64,000 bases of DNA from Magnetospirillum sp902729445 (GTDB lineage: Bacteria; Pseudomonadota; Alphaproteobacteria; Rhodospirillales; Magnetospirillaceae): assembly GCF_902729445.1 (NCBI RefSeq), contig NZ_CACVCE010000004.1, positions 68,231 to 132,230 on the forward strand, in the 5' to 3' direction. Under the pieces are notes generated by a model. That model ran no database searches. It was not told the DNA's origin and saw only the letters and a list, made by a program, of their open reading frames with translations. Each line of letters opens with the position of its first letter. Position 1 is the first letter of the stretch. This document shows positions 16,244-24,696 of the stretch, piece by piece. A program made the position numbers and the translations under genes.

Positions 16244-18627
16244 CTGGGAACCAGTTCCAACGTCGCCATATGGTCGAGGTGCTGGCCGATGGCGAAGCCG
16301 TTGCCGCTTCGCCAAGCCAGCGCCTGGTCGTCGTAATGGCGCGACAGCGGGTTGCCGGCCTGTCCGACCGCCACCACGAAGGTACTGGCCGACAGGTTCG
16401 ACAGGTCGAACACCGCCCGCAGGCCGGCTCCGTGAACATGCTGGAAGCGACCGGGGGCGAAGGTGCCGCGGTTGACGGTGAAATCGTCGCCGCCGGTCTC
16501 GATCTCGGTGCGGCCCAGCCGCGACAGCATCGGGACCGCCGACAGGATCGGGTGGTCGAATACCGCCCGGTGGGCCGAACCCCACCGCCATGACACCACG
16601 CTGGCCCCATATTGGCCCGACAGGCGGGCCATGGCGCGATCCAGCGCATTCTGGACCTGCTCGTCACAGGATTCCGCCTTGGCGGTGGTGACGTCGTCGC
16701 ACCAGTGGCGATGGCGGGTCAGGGCATCGATCAGTACGAATGGGCGGACGGCGCGGAAGTGGGCGAAATCCTCGCCCAGTTCGTCGGCGAACAGGCCCCG
16801 CCACACCTCCTCGATCCAGGCGTTGAGGATCAGGGGTTCGGGGCGGTCGGGCTCCATGCGGCCGTTCCACTCGGCCAGCAGACGCAGCGCCTCGTTGGCG
16901 CGCGGATCGGCGGTGGTCGGGCTGCCCAGCAGATCGCGCAGTTCCAAGGCCGGCAGCGACACCAGATCGGCCTGGATCGCGCTCATGTCGAAGGTGGTCA
17001 GGGCCTTGCGGTCCTGCAGCAACTGATCGATCCGCTCGGCGCGGGCGCCAATGGGCCAGTGGGCGGTGATCAGGAACGGATAGCGCGGGCCGACCACCTG
17101 GTTGTTGGCGTTGATCAGCCTTTTGGCCTTGGGGTTCAGGCTTTGCGGCAGCTTGTCGAACGGGATCCAGCCGATCCAGTCGCCGCGATCCGACCAGCCC
17201 TCGGCCGGCATGGTGCCGTCGCCGCTCTTGCGCCGGGGAATGCGGCCGGCGGTCATGAAGCCGATATTGCCCTCGACGTCGCCGTACATGACGTTCAGCG
17301 CCGGGCTGTGCAGGTCGCCGAGGGCCTGGGTGAAACCGCGCCAATCGACCGCGCGGCCCATCTTGAAGAAGGCCTGGGCGGTCAGGTCGTTGGCCTCGAG
17401 CGCGGTGGCGCGCAGGGCGACCATCTGGTCGGGTCGCGCCCCACCGATCAGGTCCGAGATGATCGGGCCGTGCTGGGTTTCGCGCACGGTCATGGTCACA
17501 TCGGCGGCGTCCTTGACGCGGATGGTCTCGTCGCGGCGCAGGAACGGCCGGGCCTGCTTGCCGACCTGATAGGATTGGCCGTCGGCGCTGGGCTTTTCGA
17601 TCACCAGATCGACGGTGTCGGCGTGGGTGGTGGTCATGCCCCAGGCGATGCGCCCGTTATGGCCGACCAGATGGAACGGCACGCCGGGAACGGTGCCGCC
17701 CGACACCATCAGGCCCGGTGCCTCGACGGTCAGCAGGTACCACAAGGACGGCGCCTGGAACGGCAGGTGGGGGTCGTTGGCCAACAGCGGCTTGCCCGAT
17801 TCGGTCAAGGACCCGGACAGAACCCAGGCGTTCGAGGCCTGGCGCGGCCGTGCCGCCTCGGGGATCAGGGCCAGCAGCGACTGGGCCGTGGCGGCCGACA
17901 GGGTGATCGGGCCGTCGGCGGTGCCCGGCCACAATTCATTCAGTCGCTTGGCCTCCAGCCTTGTCGCCAACTTGGCCCGCAACAGGTCGTCCTTCCAGTC
18001 GCCGGCCAACTGCATGGCCATCATCCGCTGCCACACCAGCGAATCGGCGGGCCGCCACGGCTCGGGCTTGGTGCCCAGCAACAGGAATTCCGGAGGCAGG
18101 CGATGTCGATGGGCGTCAATCCACGCGTTGACACCCTCGGCATAGGCGATCAGGGCGTCGCGGGTCGGCTTGTCCAGGCGCTCGAAGCTGGCCTCGGCCA
18201 GGCGGTAAAGGCCCAGGGTGCGCATGAACTTGTCGGTTTCCACCGCCGGGGCGCCGACCAGTTCGGCCAGCCGTCCGGCACCGATGCGGCGCTGCCATTC
18301 CATCTGCCAGATGCGGTCCTGGGCGTGGACCCAGCCGATGCTGAAATATCCGTCACGCACCGAGCGGGCGGTAATGGTCGGCACGCCAATGGAATCGCGC
18401 GCCACCTTGGCCGGCAGTTCCAGTCCGTGCACCGGCACCTGGCCGTCGATGCGCGGCAGCGAGCTCATCACCCACACCACCGCGACAGCCACCGTCACCA
18501 ACCCGGCGAGCATGACGGCATTGGCCAGGTGCTTCCACAGCGGCATCTCGCCCCCGATGAACAATTCGTCGGCATTGGGGGCGGGGCGCTCGTCGGCGGA
18601 TGTCGGCAAGTCCTGCAAAGCGGACAC
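16237..18627 (-). CDS. Penicillin acylase family Ntn hydrolase
   Basis: The 796-aa protein starts at GTG and has one N-terminal membrane anchor (about residues 34-57). An alpha-chain region (RDSIGVPTITARS, GWVHAQDRIWQMEWQRR) precedes the autoprocessing site before Ser265-Asn266 in RQASNAWVLSG. The new N-terminal serine of the beta chain is the catalytic nucleophile in this family. NDPHLPF and HLVGHNGRIAWGMT support the assignment. Family members cleave penicillins or N-acyl-homoserine lactones; the substrate here cannot be told. It is convergent with the flavin reductase gene. Confidence 0.93.
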   Translation of the reverse strand: MSALQDLPTSADERPAPNADELFIGGEMPLWKHLANAVMLAGLVTVAVAVVWVMSSLPRIDGQVPVHGLELPAKVARDSIGVPTITARSVRDGYFSIGWVHAQDRIWQMEWQRRIGAGRLAELVGAPAVETDKFMRTLGLYRLAEASFERLDKPTRDALIAYAEGVNAWIDAHRHRLPPEFLLLGTKPEPWRPADSLVWQRMMAMQLAGDWKDDLLRAKLATRLEAKRLNELWPGTADGPITLSAATAQSLLALIPEAARPRQASNAWVLSGSLTESGKPLLANDPHLPFQAPSLWYLLTVEAPGLMVSGGTVPGVPFHLVGHNGRIAWGMTTTHADTVDLVIEKPSADGQSYQVGKQARPFLRRDETIRVKDAADVTMTVRETQHGPIISDLIGGARPDQMVALRATALEANDLTAQAFFKMGRAVDWRGFTQALGDLHSPALNVMYGDVEGNIGFMTAGRIPRRKSGDGTMPAEGWSDRGDWIGWIPFDKLPQSLNPKAKRLINANNQVVGPRYPFLITAHWPIGARAERIDQLLQDRKALTTFDMSAIQADLVSLPALELRDLLGSPTTADPRANEALRLLAEWNGRMEPDRPEPLILNAWIEEVWRGLFADELGEDFAHFRAVRPFVLIDALTRHRHWCDDVTTAKAESCDEQVQNALDRAMARLSGQYGASVVSWRWGSAHRAVFDHPILSAVPMLSRLGRTEIETGGDDFTVNRGTFAPGRFQHVHGAGLRAVFDLSNLSASTFVVAVGQAGNPLSRHYDDQALAWRSGNGFAIGQHLDHMATLELVPSY

Positions 18628-18755
18628 GGGCTCCGGTCAATTCGGCGGCGGATGGGAAGTGGTAATGCGGCACGCTCACCGGCGCAAGCGAATATCGGAA
18701 TTTGCGCCGAGCTATGCTATGAGGTCGGGATCAAACTTTGTTCGTCGAGGATTTT

Positions 18756-19160
18756 ATGATCGGAAAGCTGAATCACGTCGCCATCGCCGTTCCCGACCTG
18801 ACCGCCGCTGCCGCGCTTTACCGCGACACCCTGGGGGCCAAGGTGTCCGAGCCGGTGCCGCAGCCGGCCCACGGCGTCACCGTGATCTTCGTCGAGCTGC
18901 CCAACACCAAGATCGAGCTGTTGCATCCCTTGGGGGACAAGTCGCCGATTGCCGCCTTCCTGGAAAAGAACGCCTCGGGCGGCATCCACCATATCTGCTA
19001 CGAGGTGGAAGACATCCTGTCGGCCCGCGACAAGCTGAAGGCGCAAGGGGCCCGCGTCCTGGGCGACGGCGAGCCGAAGATCGGCGCCCACGACAAGCCG
19101 GTGCTGTTCCTTCACCCGAAGGATTTCTGCGGCACCCTGGTCGAGCTGGAACAGGCCTGA
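18756..19160 (+). CDS. mce: Methylmalonyl-CoA epimerase
   Basis: The 134-aa protein of the glyoxalase/VOC fold opens KLNHVAIAVPDLTAAAALYRDTLG and contains IHHICYEVEDI and FLHPKDFCGTLVELEQ, with the metal-binding His and Glu residues of epimerases. The enzyme interconverts (R)- and (S)-methylmalonyl-CoA in propionyl-CoA breakdown. The ATG at 18756 has CGAGG at 18746-18750; an alternative start 18 bp upstream is less likely. tag lies 18 bp downstream. Confidence 0.94.
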   Translation: MIGKLNHVAIAVPDLTAAAALYRDTLGAKVSEPVPQPAHGVTVIFVELPNTKIELLHPLGDKSPIAAFLEKNASGGIHHICYEVEDILSARDKLKAQGARVLGDGEPKIGAHDKPVLFLHPKDFCGTLVELEQA

Positions 19161-19178
19161 GGCGGGCAGGGGGCATCG

Positions 19179-19718
19179 ATGAGCTGGTATTGCGACATCG
19201 CCCCCGGCCACCCTGTCCACCAGCCGTACCACGATCTGGAATACGGCTTTCCCCAGACCGACGACAAGGTGCTGTTCGAGCGCCTGACCCTGGAAATCTT
19301 TCAGGCCGGCCTGTCGTGGGAAATCACCCTGAAGAAGCGGGCCGGCCTGGTCGCCGCCTTCGAAGGCTTCGATCCCGCCCGTGTCGCTCTTTATGGCGAG
19401 GCCGACATCCTGCGGCTGATGAACGATATCCGCATCATCAGGAACCGCCGCAAGATCGGCGCCACCATCGAGAACGCCAAGCGGCTGGTCGCGTTGGCGG
19501 CCGCGCACGAATCCTTCGCCGCCTGGATCAAGACCCATCATCCGCTGACCAAGCCCGAATGGGTCAAGCTGTTCAAGAAGACCTTCGTCTTCATGGGCGG
19601 CGAGGTGGTCGGCGAGTTCCTGATGAGTATCGGCTATCTGCCCGGGGCGCATCGCGAGGATTGCCCGATCTTTCAAAAGATCGCGCCGCTGGCCCCGGCC
19701 TGGATGGATAAGCCCTGA
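19179..19718 (+). CDS. tag: DNA-3-methyladenine glycosylase I
   Basis: The 179-aa protein matches Tag: YHDLEYGFPQTDDKVLFERLTLEIFQAGLSW, then LKKR and the IIRNRRKI helix. The zinc ligands of the family can be placed at Cys5, His17 and the C-terminal AHREDC pair. Tag removes 3-methyladenine from alkylated DNA in base excision repair. It is followed by a clear hairpin terminator, so it probably ends a two-gene transcript with mce. Confidence 0.94.
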   Translation: MSWYCDIAPGHPVHQPYHDLEYGFPQTDDKVLFERLTLEIFQAGLSWEITLKKRAGLVAAFEGFDPARVALYGEADILRLMNDIRIIRNRRKIGATIENAKRLVALAAAHESFAAWIKTHHPLTKPEWVKLFKKTFVFMGGEVVGEFLMSIGYLPGAHREDCPIFQKIAPLAPAWMDKP

Positions 19719-19725
19719 AACGAAG

Positions 19726-19759
19726 ACGGCGGGACCGGTTGCCCGATCCCGCCGTTTCC
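19726..19759 (+). terminator. Rho-independent terminator after tag
   Basis: ACGGCGGGA (19726-19734) and TCCCGCCGT (19747-19755) form a perfect 9-bp GC-rich stem with a 12-nt loop, followed by TTCCT. It lies 8 bp past the tag stop codon. Confidence 0.7.
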
Positions 19760-19890
19760 TGCGTCTCCGCGCTTAGGCGACCCGTGGGTCCCCCAGCGAC
19801 CTTCCTCCCTAAACTTGAGCCGCATTCCGGGTGCCTTTTGGCTTGTCCCGTGCCCGTCGGCGGGGCTTGGGGCGCAATGTACGCAATTTC

Positions 19891-19904
19891 GTGACGTACG
19901 TCAC
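19891..19904. promoter_or_regulatory. Perfect palindrome GTGACGTACGTCAC, candidate operator
   Basis: This 14-bp perfect palindrome lies 114 bp before the small secreted protein gene. An inverted partial copy of its left flank, CGTCACGA, occurs at 19973-19980. It could be an operator. With the following T-run it could also form a weak 5-bp-stem terminator. Confidence 0.4.
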
Positions 19905-20018
19905 CCACTTTTTTTTAGATTGTTTCGTGTTCGCGGTCATTTTGGGATTTTCTTGCGCTCGCGCCGGTGGTGCGTCACGATTCCGGGTCTTCGCGTGTTT
20001 CAAGAAAGGAACCGTCCG

Positions 20019-20459
20019 ATGTCGTCCGCCCGCGTCCTTCGCCTTGTATCGGCTGTCCTGGTGCTGTCGCCGCTGGCCGCCCACGCCCAGTCGAGCAGCC
20101 AGACCATCAAGATCACCAGTTCGGATTGCGCCAGGCTGGTGCGGCACAATCCGTCGGCCGATGTCGCCTATAAGCCGGGCGAGGGGGTGCGCGGCAAGAA
20201 GGTCGCCCCGGCCGACCTGCCCGGCAGCGGCAACGATATCGGCAAGCAATTGCTGCCCGAGGTGCTGGAAATCCCCATCCAGATTTCGCCCATGGCCGGC
20301 AAGGGCTATGCCACCAACGGCCTGGGCGACAGCCAGACCACGCTCGGCACCGTCAAGTACGACATGAACAAGGGCACCTTCACCCTGAACGGCCAGCCGA
20401 TGGGCTCGGCCGACCAGCAGGAACTGGCCAATGCCTGCGCCAAGCGGGGGGTGAAATAG
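20019..20459 (+). CDS. Small secreted protein of unknown function
   Basis: The 146-aa protein begins with a clear Sec signal peptide (SSARVLRLVSAVLVLSPLAAHAQ, cut near residue 23). The mature part has two cysteines, in ITSSDCARLVRHNPSADVAYKPGEGV and at the C-terminal ELANACAKRGVK, which may form a disulfide. I do not recognise a domain. The ATG at 20019 has AAAGGA 8 bp upstream. It lies alone between tag and proS, and a palindrome upstream suggests separate regulation. Confidence 0.75.
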   Translation: MSSARVLRLVSAVLVLSPLAAHAQSSSQTIKITSSDCARLVRHNPSADVAYKPGEGVRGKKVAPADLPGSGNDIGKQLLPEVLEIPIQISPMAGKGYATNGLGDSQTTLGTVKYDMNKGTFTLNGQPMGSADQQELANACAKRGVK

Positions 20460-20532
20460 CGCATCCCTTGTGTTCGGGGCGGGCTTTGCCTAAAGTCCGG
20501 CCCCTGTGTTCGCGCGATTTTCCGAGGATTCC

Positions 20533-21822
20533 ATGCGTCTGTCCCGATTCTTCCTGCCGACCCTCAAGGAAACCCCGTCCGAGGCGCAGATCGCGTCGCA
20601 CCGGCTGATGCTGCGTGCCGGCATGATCCGTCAGTCGGCGTCGGGCATTTATACGTGGCTGCCGCTGGGCTGGAAGGTGCTGCAAAAGATCGAGCAGATC
20701 GTGCGCGAGGAGCAAGACGCGGCCGGCGCCCAGGAATTGCTGATGCCGACCATCCAGTCGGCCGACATCTGGCGCGAATCGGGCCGCTACGACGCCTATG
20801 GCAAGGAGATGCTGCGGTTCACCGATCGCCATGATCGCGAGATGCTGTATGGCCCGACCAACGAGGAACTGATCACCCAGATCTTCCGCGACAACGTCAA
20901 AAGCTACCGCGAGCTGCCGCAGATCCTGTACCACATCCAGTGGAAGTTCCGCGACGAGGTGCGGCCGCGCTTCGGCGTGATGCGCGGGCGCGAGTTCCTG
21001 ATGAAGGATTCCTATTCCTTCGACATCGATTTCGACGGGGCCAAGCGGTCTTACGAGGCGATGTTCAACGCCTACCTGCGCACCTTCAAGCGCATGGGCC
21101 TGACCGCCATTCCCATGGCCGCCGATTCCGGCGCCATCGGCGGCAACCTGACCCACGAATTCCACGTGCTGGCCGAAACCGGCGAGTCGGGCGTGTTCTA
21201 CGACGTCGCCTACGAGGAACTGGCCGCCAAGGACGCCATCGACCTGGAAGCCCTGTCCAAGCTTTATGCCGTCACCGACGAGAAGCACGATCCCAACTCG
21301 CCCGATTGCCCGCCGGCCGACCGGCTGAAGGTGGCGCGCGGTATCGAGGTCGGCCACATCTTCTATTTCGGCACCAAATATTCCGAGGCCATGGGGGCGC
21401 GCGTCGCCGGCCCCGACGGCAATCCGGTCACCGTCGAGATGGGGTCCTACGGCATCGGCGTGTCGCGCCTGGTCGGCGCCATCATCGAGGCCTATCACGA
21501 CGAACGCGGCATCAAGTGGCCGGAAGCGGTCGCCCCCTTCAAGGTCGGCCTGGTCAATCTGAAGGCCGGCGACGCCGCCTGCGACGCGGTGTGCGAGGAT
21601 GTCTACGCCAAGTTGGCGGGGGCGGGAGTCGAGGTGCTGTACGACGACCGCGACGAGCGGGCCGGCGTCAAGTTTGCCGACATGGACCTGATCGGCCTGC
21701 CGTGGCAGTTGGTCGCCGGTCCCAAGGGCGTGGCGCAAGGGCTGGTCGAGCTGAAGAACCGCCATACCGGCGAGAAGCAGGAATTGTCGGTCGAGGCGGC
21801 GCTGGCCAGGCTGACCGCTTAA
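20533..21822 (+). CDS. proS: Prolyl-tRNA synthetase (short type without editing insertion)
   Basis: The 429-aa class II synthetase has the ProRS motifs YTWLPLGWKVLQKIE, MYGPTNEE-like LYGPTNEELIT, FRDEVRPRFGVMRGREFLMKDSYSF and GSYGIGVSRLVGAIIE, and the anticodon-binding C-terminal domain. It goes from motif 2 to motif 3 without the ~180-aa insertion that edits Ala-tRNA(Pro) in E. coli, as is typical of alphaproteobacteria. GAGGA precedes the ATG at 20533. A short GC-rich repeat follows the stop. Confidence 0.97.
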   Translation: MRLSRFFLPTLKETPSEAQIASHRLMLRAGMIRQSASGIYTWLPLGWKVLQKIEQIVREEQDAAGAQELLMPTIQSADIWRESGRYDAYGKEMLRFTDRHDREMLYGPTNEELITQIFRDNVKSYRELPQILYHIQWKFRDEVRPRFGVMRGREFLMKDSYSFDIDFDGAKRSYEAMFNAYLRTFKRMGLTAIPMAADSGAIGGNLTHEFHVLAETGESGVFYDVAYEELAAKDAIDLEALSKLYAVTDEKHDPNSPDCPPADRLKVARGIEVGHIFYFGTKYSEAMGARVAGPDGNPVTVEMGSYGIGVSRLVGAIIEAYHDERGIKWPEAVAPFKVGLVNLKAGDAACDAVCEDVYAKLAGAGVEVLYDDRDERAGVKFADMDLIGLPWQLVAGPKGVAQGLVELKNRHTGEKQELSVEAALARLTA

Positions 21823-21831
21823 CGCTCCGCG

Positions 21832-21855
21832 GCGTTTGAGCGGGCCCGGCACGGG
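21832..21855 (+). repeat. GC-rich 24-bp element after proS, near-copy after tatC
   Basis: The element starts GCGTTTGAGCGGGCCCGG and ends CACGGG. It agrees with 42910-42932 at all but two positions, one of them a single-base gap. The core GCCCG-GCA-CGGGC forms a small hairpin. A related inverted core follows era (5602-5622). All three lie within 15 bp of a stop codon. Confidence 0.4.
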
Positions 21856-21884
21856 CAGCCACGGGCAGAATAGGGGGATTGGTG

Positions 21885-23129
21885 ATGATCTTCGGGGCCT
21901 TCGAACGCATGGTGGCGTTCCGCTATCTGCGGGCACGTCGCAAGGAAGGCTTCATCTCGGTCATCGCCGGCTTCTCGCTGCTGGGCATCGGCCTGGGCGT
22001 CGCCACCTTGATCGTGGTGATGGCGGTGATGAACGGCTTCCGCCAGGAATTGCTGTCGCGCATCCTGGGGATCAACGGCCATGTCGGCGTCTACGGCCAG
22101 GGCATGGCCCTGGTCGATTACGACCCGCTGGCCGACGCCATCCGCAAGATGCCCGGGGTGGTGCGGACCATCCCCACCGTCGAGGGTCAGGTGATGGCGA
22201 CTTCGCCGGCCGCCGCCGCCGGCGCCATCGTGCGCGGCGTGCGTCCCGACGATCTGCTGGCCCGCGATATCTTCCGCGCCAAGCTGGGCGGCTCGGCCGC
22301 CGAGTTCAAGGCTGGCGACGGCGTGCTGATCGGCTATCGGCTGGCGGAAAAGCTGGGCTTGATGGTCGGTGACACCATCACGCTGATCTCGCCCAAGGGC
22401 AACGCCACCGCGTTCGGCACCGTGCCGCGCATGCGCGGCTATGTGGTGGCCGGCACCTTCAATGTCGGCATGTTCGAATACGATTCCGGCTTCATCTTCA
22501 TGCCGCTCGAGGCCGCCCAGACCTATTTCAAGCTGCCGCAGGCGGTGACCCAGATCGAGGTGTTCCTGGACAATCCCGACCGGGTGCCCCAGGCCCGTGC
22601 CGCCATCCATCAACTGACCGGCGGCAACGCCCGCATCTATGACTGGCAGCAGGCCAATGCCAGCTTCTTCAACGCCATCCAGGTCGAACGCAACGTCATG
22701 TTCCTGATCTTGACGCTGATCATCCTGGTGGCGGCCTTCAATATCATCTCGTCCCTGATCATGCTGGTGAAGGACAAGGGCCGCGACATCGCCATCCTGC
22801 GCACCATGGGGGCGACGCGTGGCATGATCATGCGCATTTTCTTCCTGTCGGGCGCCTCGGTCGGTGTCGCCGGCACGGTGGGCGGCACCCTTCTGGGCGT
22901 GTGGTTCGCCACCCACATCGAGGAAATCCGCCAGTTCATCCAGGGCATCATCGGGCGCGAGCTGTTCGCCGCCGAAATCTATTTCCTGACCCAGCTGCCG
23001 GCCCGGGTCGATTACAACGAAGTGGTGACCGTGGTGCTGATGGCGCTGGGCCTGTCGTTCGCCGCCACCATTTATCCCAGTTGGCGGGCCGCCGCCCTCG
23101 ATCCGGTGGAGGCGCTTCGCTATGAGTGA
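21885..23129 (+). CDS. lolC: Lipoprotein-releasing ABC transporter permease (LolC/LolE family)
   Basis: The 414-aa protein has an N-terminal membrane helix (SVIAGFSLLGIGLGVATLIVVMAVMNGF), a large periplasmic domain, and three C-terminal helices with RDIAILRTMGATRGMIMRIFFLSGASVG, the coupling motif of the family. It extracts outer-membrane lipoproteins from the inner membrane with LolD. Only one permease gene is present, as in most non-enteric bacteria where it works as a homodimer (LolF type). The ATG at 21885 has AGGGGG upstream; TTG and GTG codons just before it are less likely starts. Confidence 0.94.
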   Translation: MIFGAFERMVAFRYLRARRKEGFISVIAGFSLLGIGLGVATLIVVMAVMNGFRQELLSRILGINGHVGVYGQGMALVDYDPLADAIRKMPGVVRTIPTVEGQVMATSPAAAAGAIVRGVRPDDLLARDIFRAKLGGSAAEFKAGDGVLIGYRLAEKLGLMVGDTITLISPKGNATAFGTVPRMRGYVVAGTFNVGMFEYDSGFIFMPLEAAQTYFKLPQAVTQIEVFLDNPDRVPQARAAIHQLTGGNARIYDWQQANASFFNAIQVERNVMFLILTLIILVAAFNIISSLIMLVKDKGRDIAILRTMGATRGMIMRIFFLSGASVGVAGTVGGTLLGVWFATHIEEIRQFIQGIIGRELFAAEIYFLTQLPARVDYNEVVTVVLMALGLSFAATIYPSWRAAALDPVEALRYE

Positions 23130-23802
23130 GAAGGGGCTGAAACTCAAGGGCGTTCGCCGCTCGTTCCTGCAGGGCAAGGACCGCCTGGACGTGCTGGATG
23201 GCGCCGATCTGGCGGTCAAGCCGGGTGAAATCGTCGCCCTGGTCGGGCCGTCGGGGGCCGGCAAGTCGACGCTTCTGCACATCGCCGGGCTGCTGGAACG
23301 CCCCGACGAGGGCGAGGTGTGGCTGGGCGGCGAGGCGTGCGGCAAGCTGTCGGACGGCAAGCGCACCACGTTGCGCCGCTCGCATCTGGGTTTCGTCTAC
23401 CAGTACCACCATCTGCTGCCGGAATTCTCGGCGGTGGAAAACGTCATCTTGCCGCAGATGATCGCCGGAACCGCCAGGTCGGCGGCCAAGGACCGGGCGC
23501 TGGACCTGTTGGGCCGCATGGGCCTGGCCGCTCGCGCCGAACATCGGCCCGGCCAATTGTCGGGCGGCGAGCAGCAGCGCGTCGCCATCTGCCGCGCCCT
23601 GGCCAACGCCCCCAAGGTGCTGCTGGCCGACGAGCCGACCGGCAATCTGGACCCCCACACCTCGGAATCGGTGTTCGGCGAGCTTTTGAAGCTGGTGCGC
23701 TCGACCGGGGTGGCGGCCTTGATCGCCACCCACAATCCCGAACTGGCCGGCCGCATGGACCGGGTGGTCCGCCTGGCCGACGGCAAGCTGGTCGGCGTGT
23801 AA
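23122..23802 (+). CDS. lolD: Lipoprotein-releasing ABC transporter ATP-binding protein LolD
   Basis: The 226-aa ATPase has Walker A GPSGAGKST, a Q-loop in VYQYHHLLPEFSAVENV (the LolD-type HLLPEF motif), signature LSGGEQQR, Walker B VLLADEPTGNLD, and a switch His in IATHNPELA. It overlaps the end of the permease gene by 8 bp. The ATPase powers lipoprotein release to the periplasmic chaperone LolA. Confidence 0.96.
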   Translation: MSEKGLKLKGVRRSFLQGKDRLDVLDGADLAVKPGEIVALVGPSGAGKSTLLHIAGLLERPDEGEVWLGGEACGKLSDGKRTTLRRSHLGFVYQYHHLLPEFSAVENVILPQMIAGTARSAAKDRALDLLGRMGLAARAEHRPGQLSGGEQQRVAICRALANAPKVLLADEPTGNLDPHTSESVFGELLKLVRSTGVAALIATHNPELAGRMDRVVRLADGKLVGV

Positions 23803-23863
23803 GCCCGGTTGCCGGCACGCCTTCCGGTTGGTAGCATTCGCCAGGCTTTAGGGGAGGCGGGAG

Positions 23864-24574
23864 ATGAGGGGTTGGATCGTGGCCATGTTGGCCTTGCTGG
23901 TCGGCGTCGCGCCGGCCGGGGCCCAGGAACTGAAGCTGGTCACCGCCCATCTGCCGCCCTTCACCATGGAAGGGACCGACCGCCCCGGCTTCGCCATCGA
24001 GATGATGCAGGAAGTGGCGCGCCGCGCCGGCCTGTCGCTTTCGGTCAATTTCCGCTCATGGGTCCGGGCGCAGGCCGATGCGCATAACGGCTCGGGCGTG
24101 GCCATCTTGCCGTTGGCCCGGACACCCGAGCGCGAAAACCGCTACACCTGGGTTGGCGAGATGTTCGGTATCGAGGTCAATTTCGTCGATGTCGCCGGCA
24201 AGGGCTATAGCCTTGACGCCGCCCGGTCGCTGAACAGCGTCATCGTCCAGGAGGGAACGTCCTTCGTCCACTCGCTGAAAAGCGCCGGCTTCGGCAATCT
24301 GATCACCCGGCCCGATACCACCACCAACGGGCGGATGCTGCTGGCGGGACGGGCCGAGGCCTGGTACGTCGCCCGTCTCGAGGCGCTGTGGGTGTGGAAG
24401 AACGCTGGATTTCCAGGCAAGCCGACCATCGGGCCGAAGGTCGAGGACGAAAAGCAATGGCTGGCCTTGTCGCCGGGGGCCGACCCGGCCTTGGTCGAGC
24501 GCCTGCGCGCAGCCATGGCCTCGGTGATCGCCGACGGCACCCGCGACCGCATCATCCGCTCCTATCTCGAATAG
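23864..24574 (+). CDS. Periplasmic amino-acid-type substrate-binding protein (SBP family 3)
   Basis: The 236-aa protein has a signal peptide (RGWIVAMLALLVGVAPAGAQ) and a type 3 binding-protein fold (LVTAHLPPFTMEG, GFAIEMMQEVARRAG, ILPLARTPERENRYTWVGE, with a C-terminal helix pair). Such proteins bind amino acids or similar small solutes, but no ABC permease or ATPase lies next to it. It may be an orphan serving another transporter, or a signalling protein. GGGGAGG upstream supports the ATG at 23864. Confidence 0.85.
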   Translation: MRGWIVAMLALLVGVAPAGAQELKLVTAHLPPFTMEGTDRPGFAIEMMQEVARRAGLSLSVNFRSWVRAQADAHNGSGVAILPLARTPERENRYTWVGEMFGIEVNFVDVAGKGYSLDAARSLNSVIVQEGTSFVHSLKSAGFGNLITRPDTTTNGRMLLAGRAEAWYVARLEALWVWKNAGFPGKPTIGPKVEDEKQWLALSPGADPALVERLRAAMASVIADGTRDRIIRSYLE

Positions 24575-24696
24575 GTCGGCCAAGTCTGCCGGAAAGCATG
24601 GACCGGCCCAAGGACAGGCGCGCATAATCTCTTCCGCTGGCCCGCCCCAGCGGCTATCTTCCGGCTGTTTCGTAATGTGCTTAAGGGTTGATCCAT

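Larger units (their letters stand above)
19719..20018. other. Intergenic region tag-to-small secreted protein
   Basis: This is the longest gap without a gene in the window. It holds the tag terminator, a 14-bp perfect palindrome (19891-19904) followed by a run of eight T (19909-19916), and the AAAGGA ribosome-binding site (20005-20010). The frame of the downstream gene stays open up to 19815, but the sequence before 20019 reads as low-quality protein ahead of a clean signal peptide, so I regard it as non-coding. Confidence 0.6.

Noticed and set aside
16612..18759. A 715-codon open frame opposite the penicillin acylase gene
   Set aside because: Antisense shadow; the acylase frame carries the Ser-Asn processing site and family motifs, this one none.
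19815..20018. N-terminal extension of 68 codons for the small secreted protein
   Set aside because: It would bury a clean signal peptide and lacks a ribosome-binding site, while the ATG at 20019 has both AAAGGA and a signal peptide.
24634..24653. CCGCTGG-N6-CCAGCGG hairpin before ilvD as an attenuator
   Set aside because: No leader peptide with branched-chain codons and no U-run follow, so attenuation is not supported.
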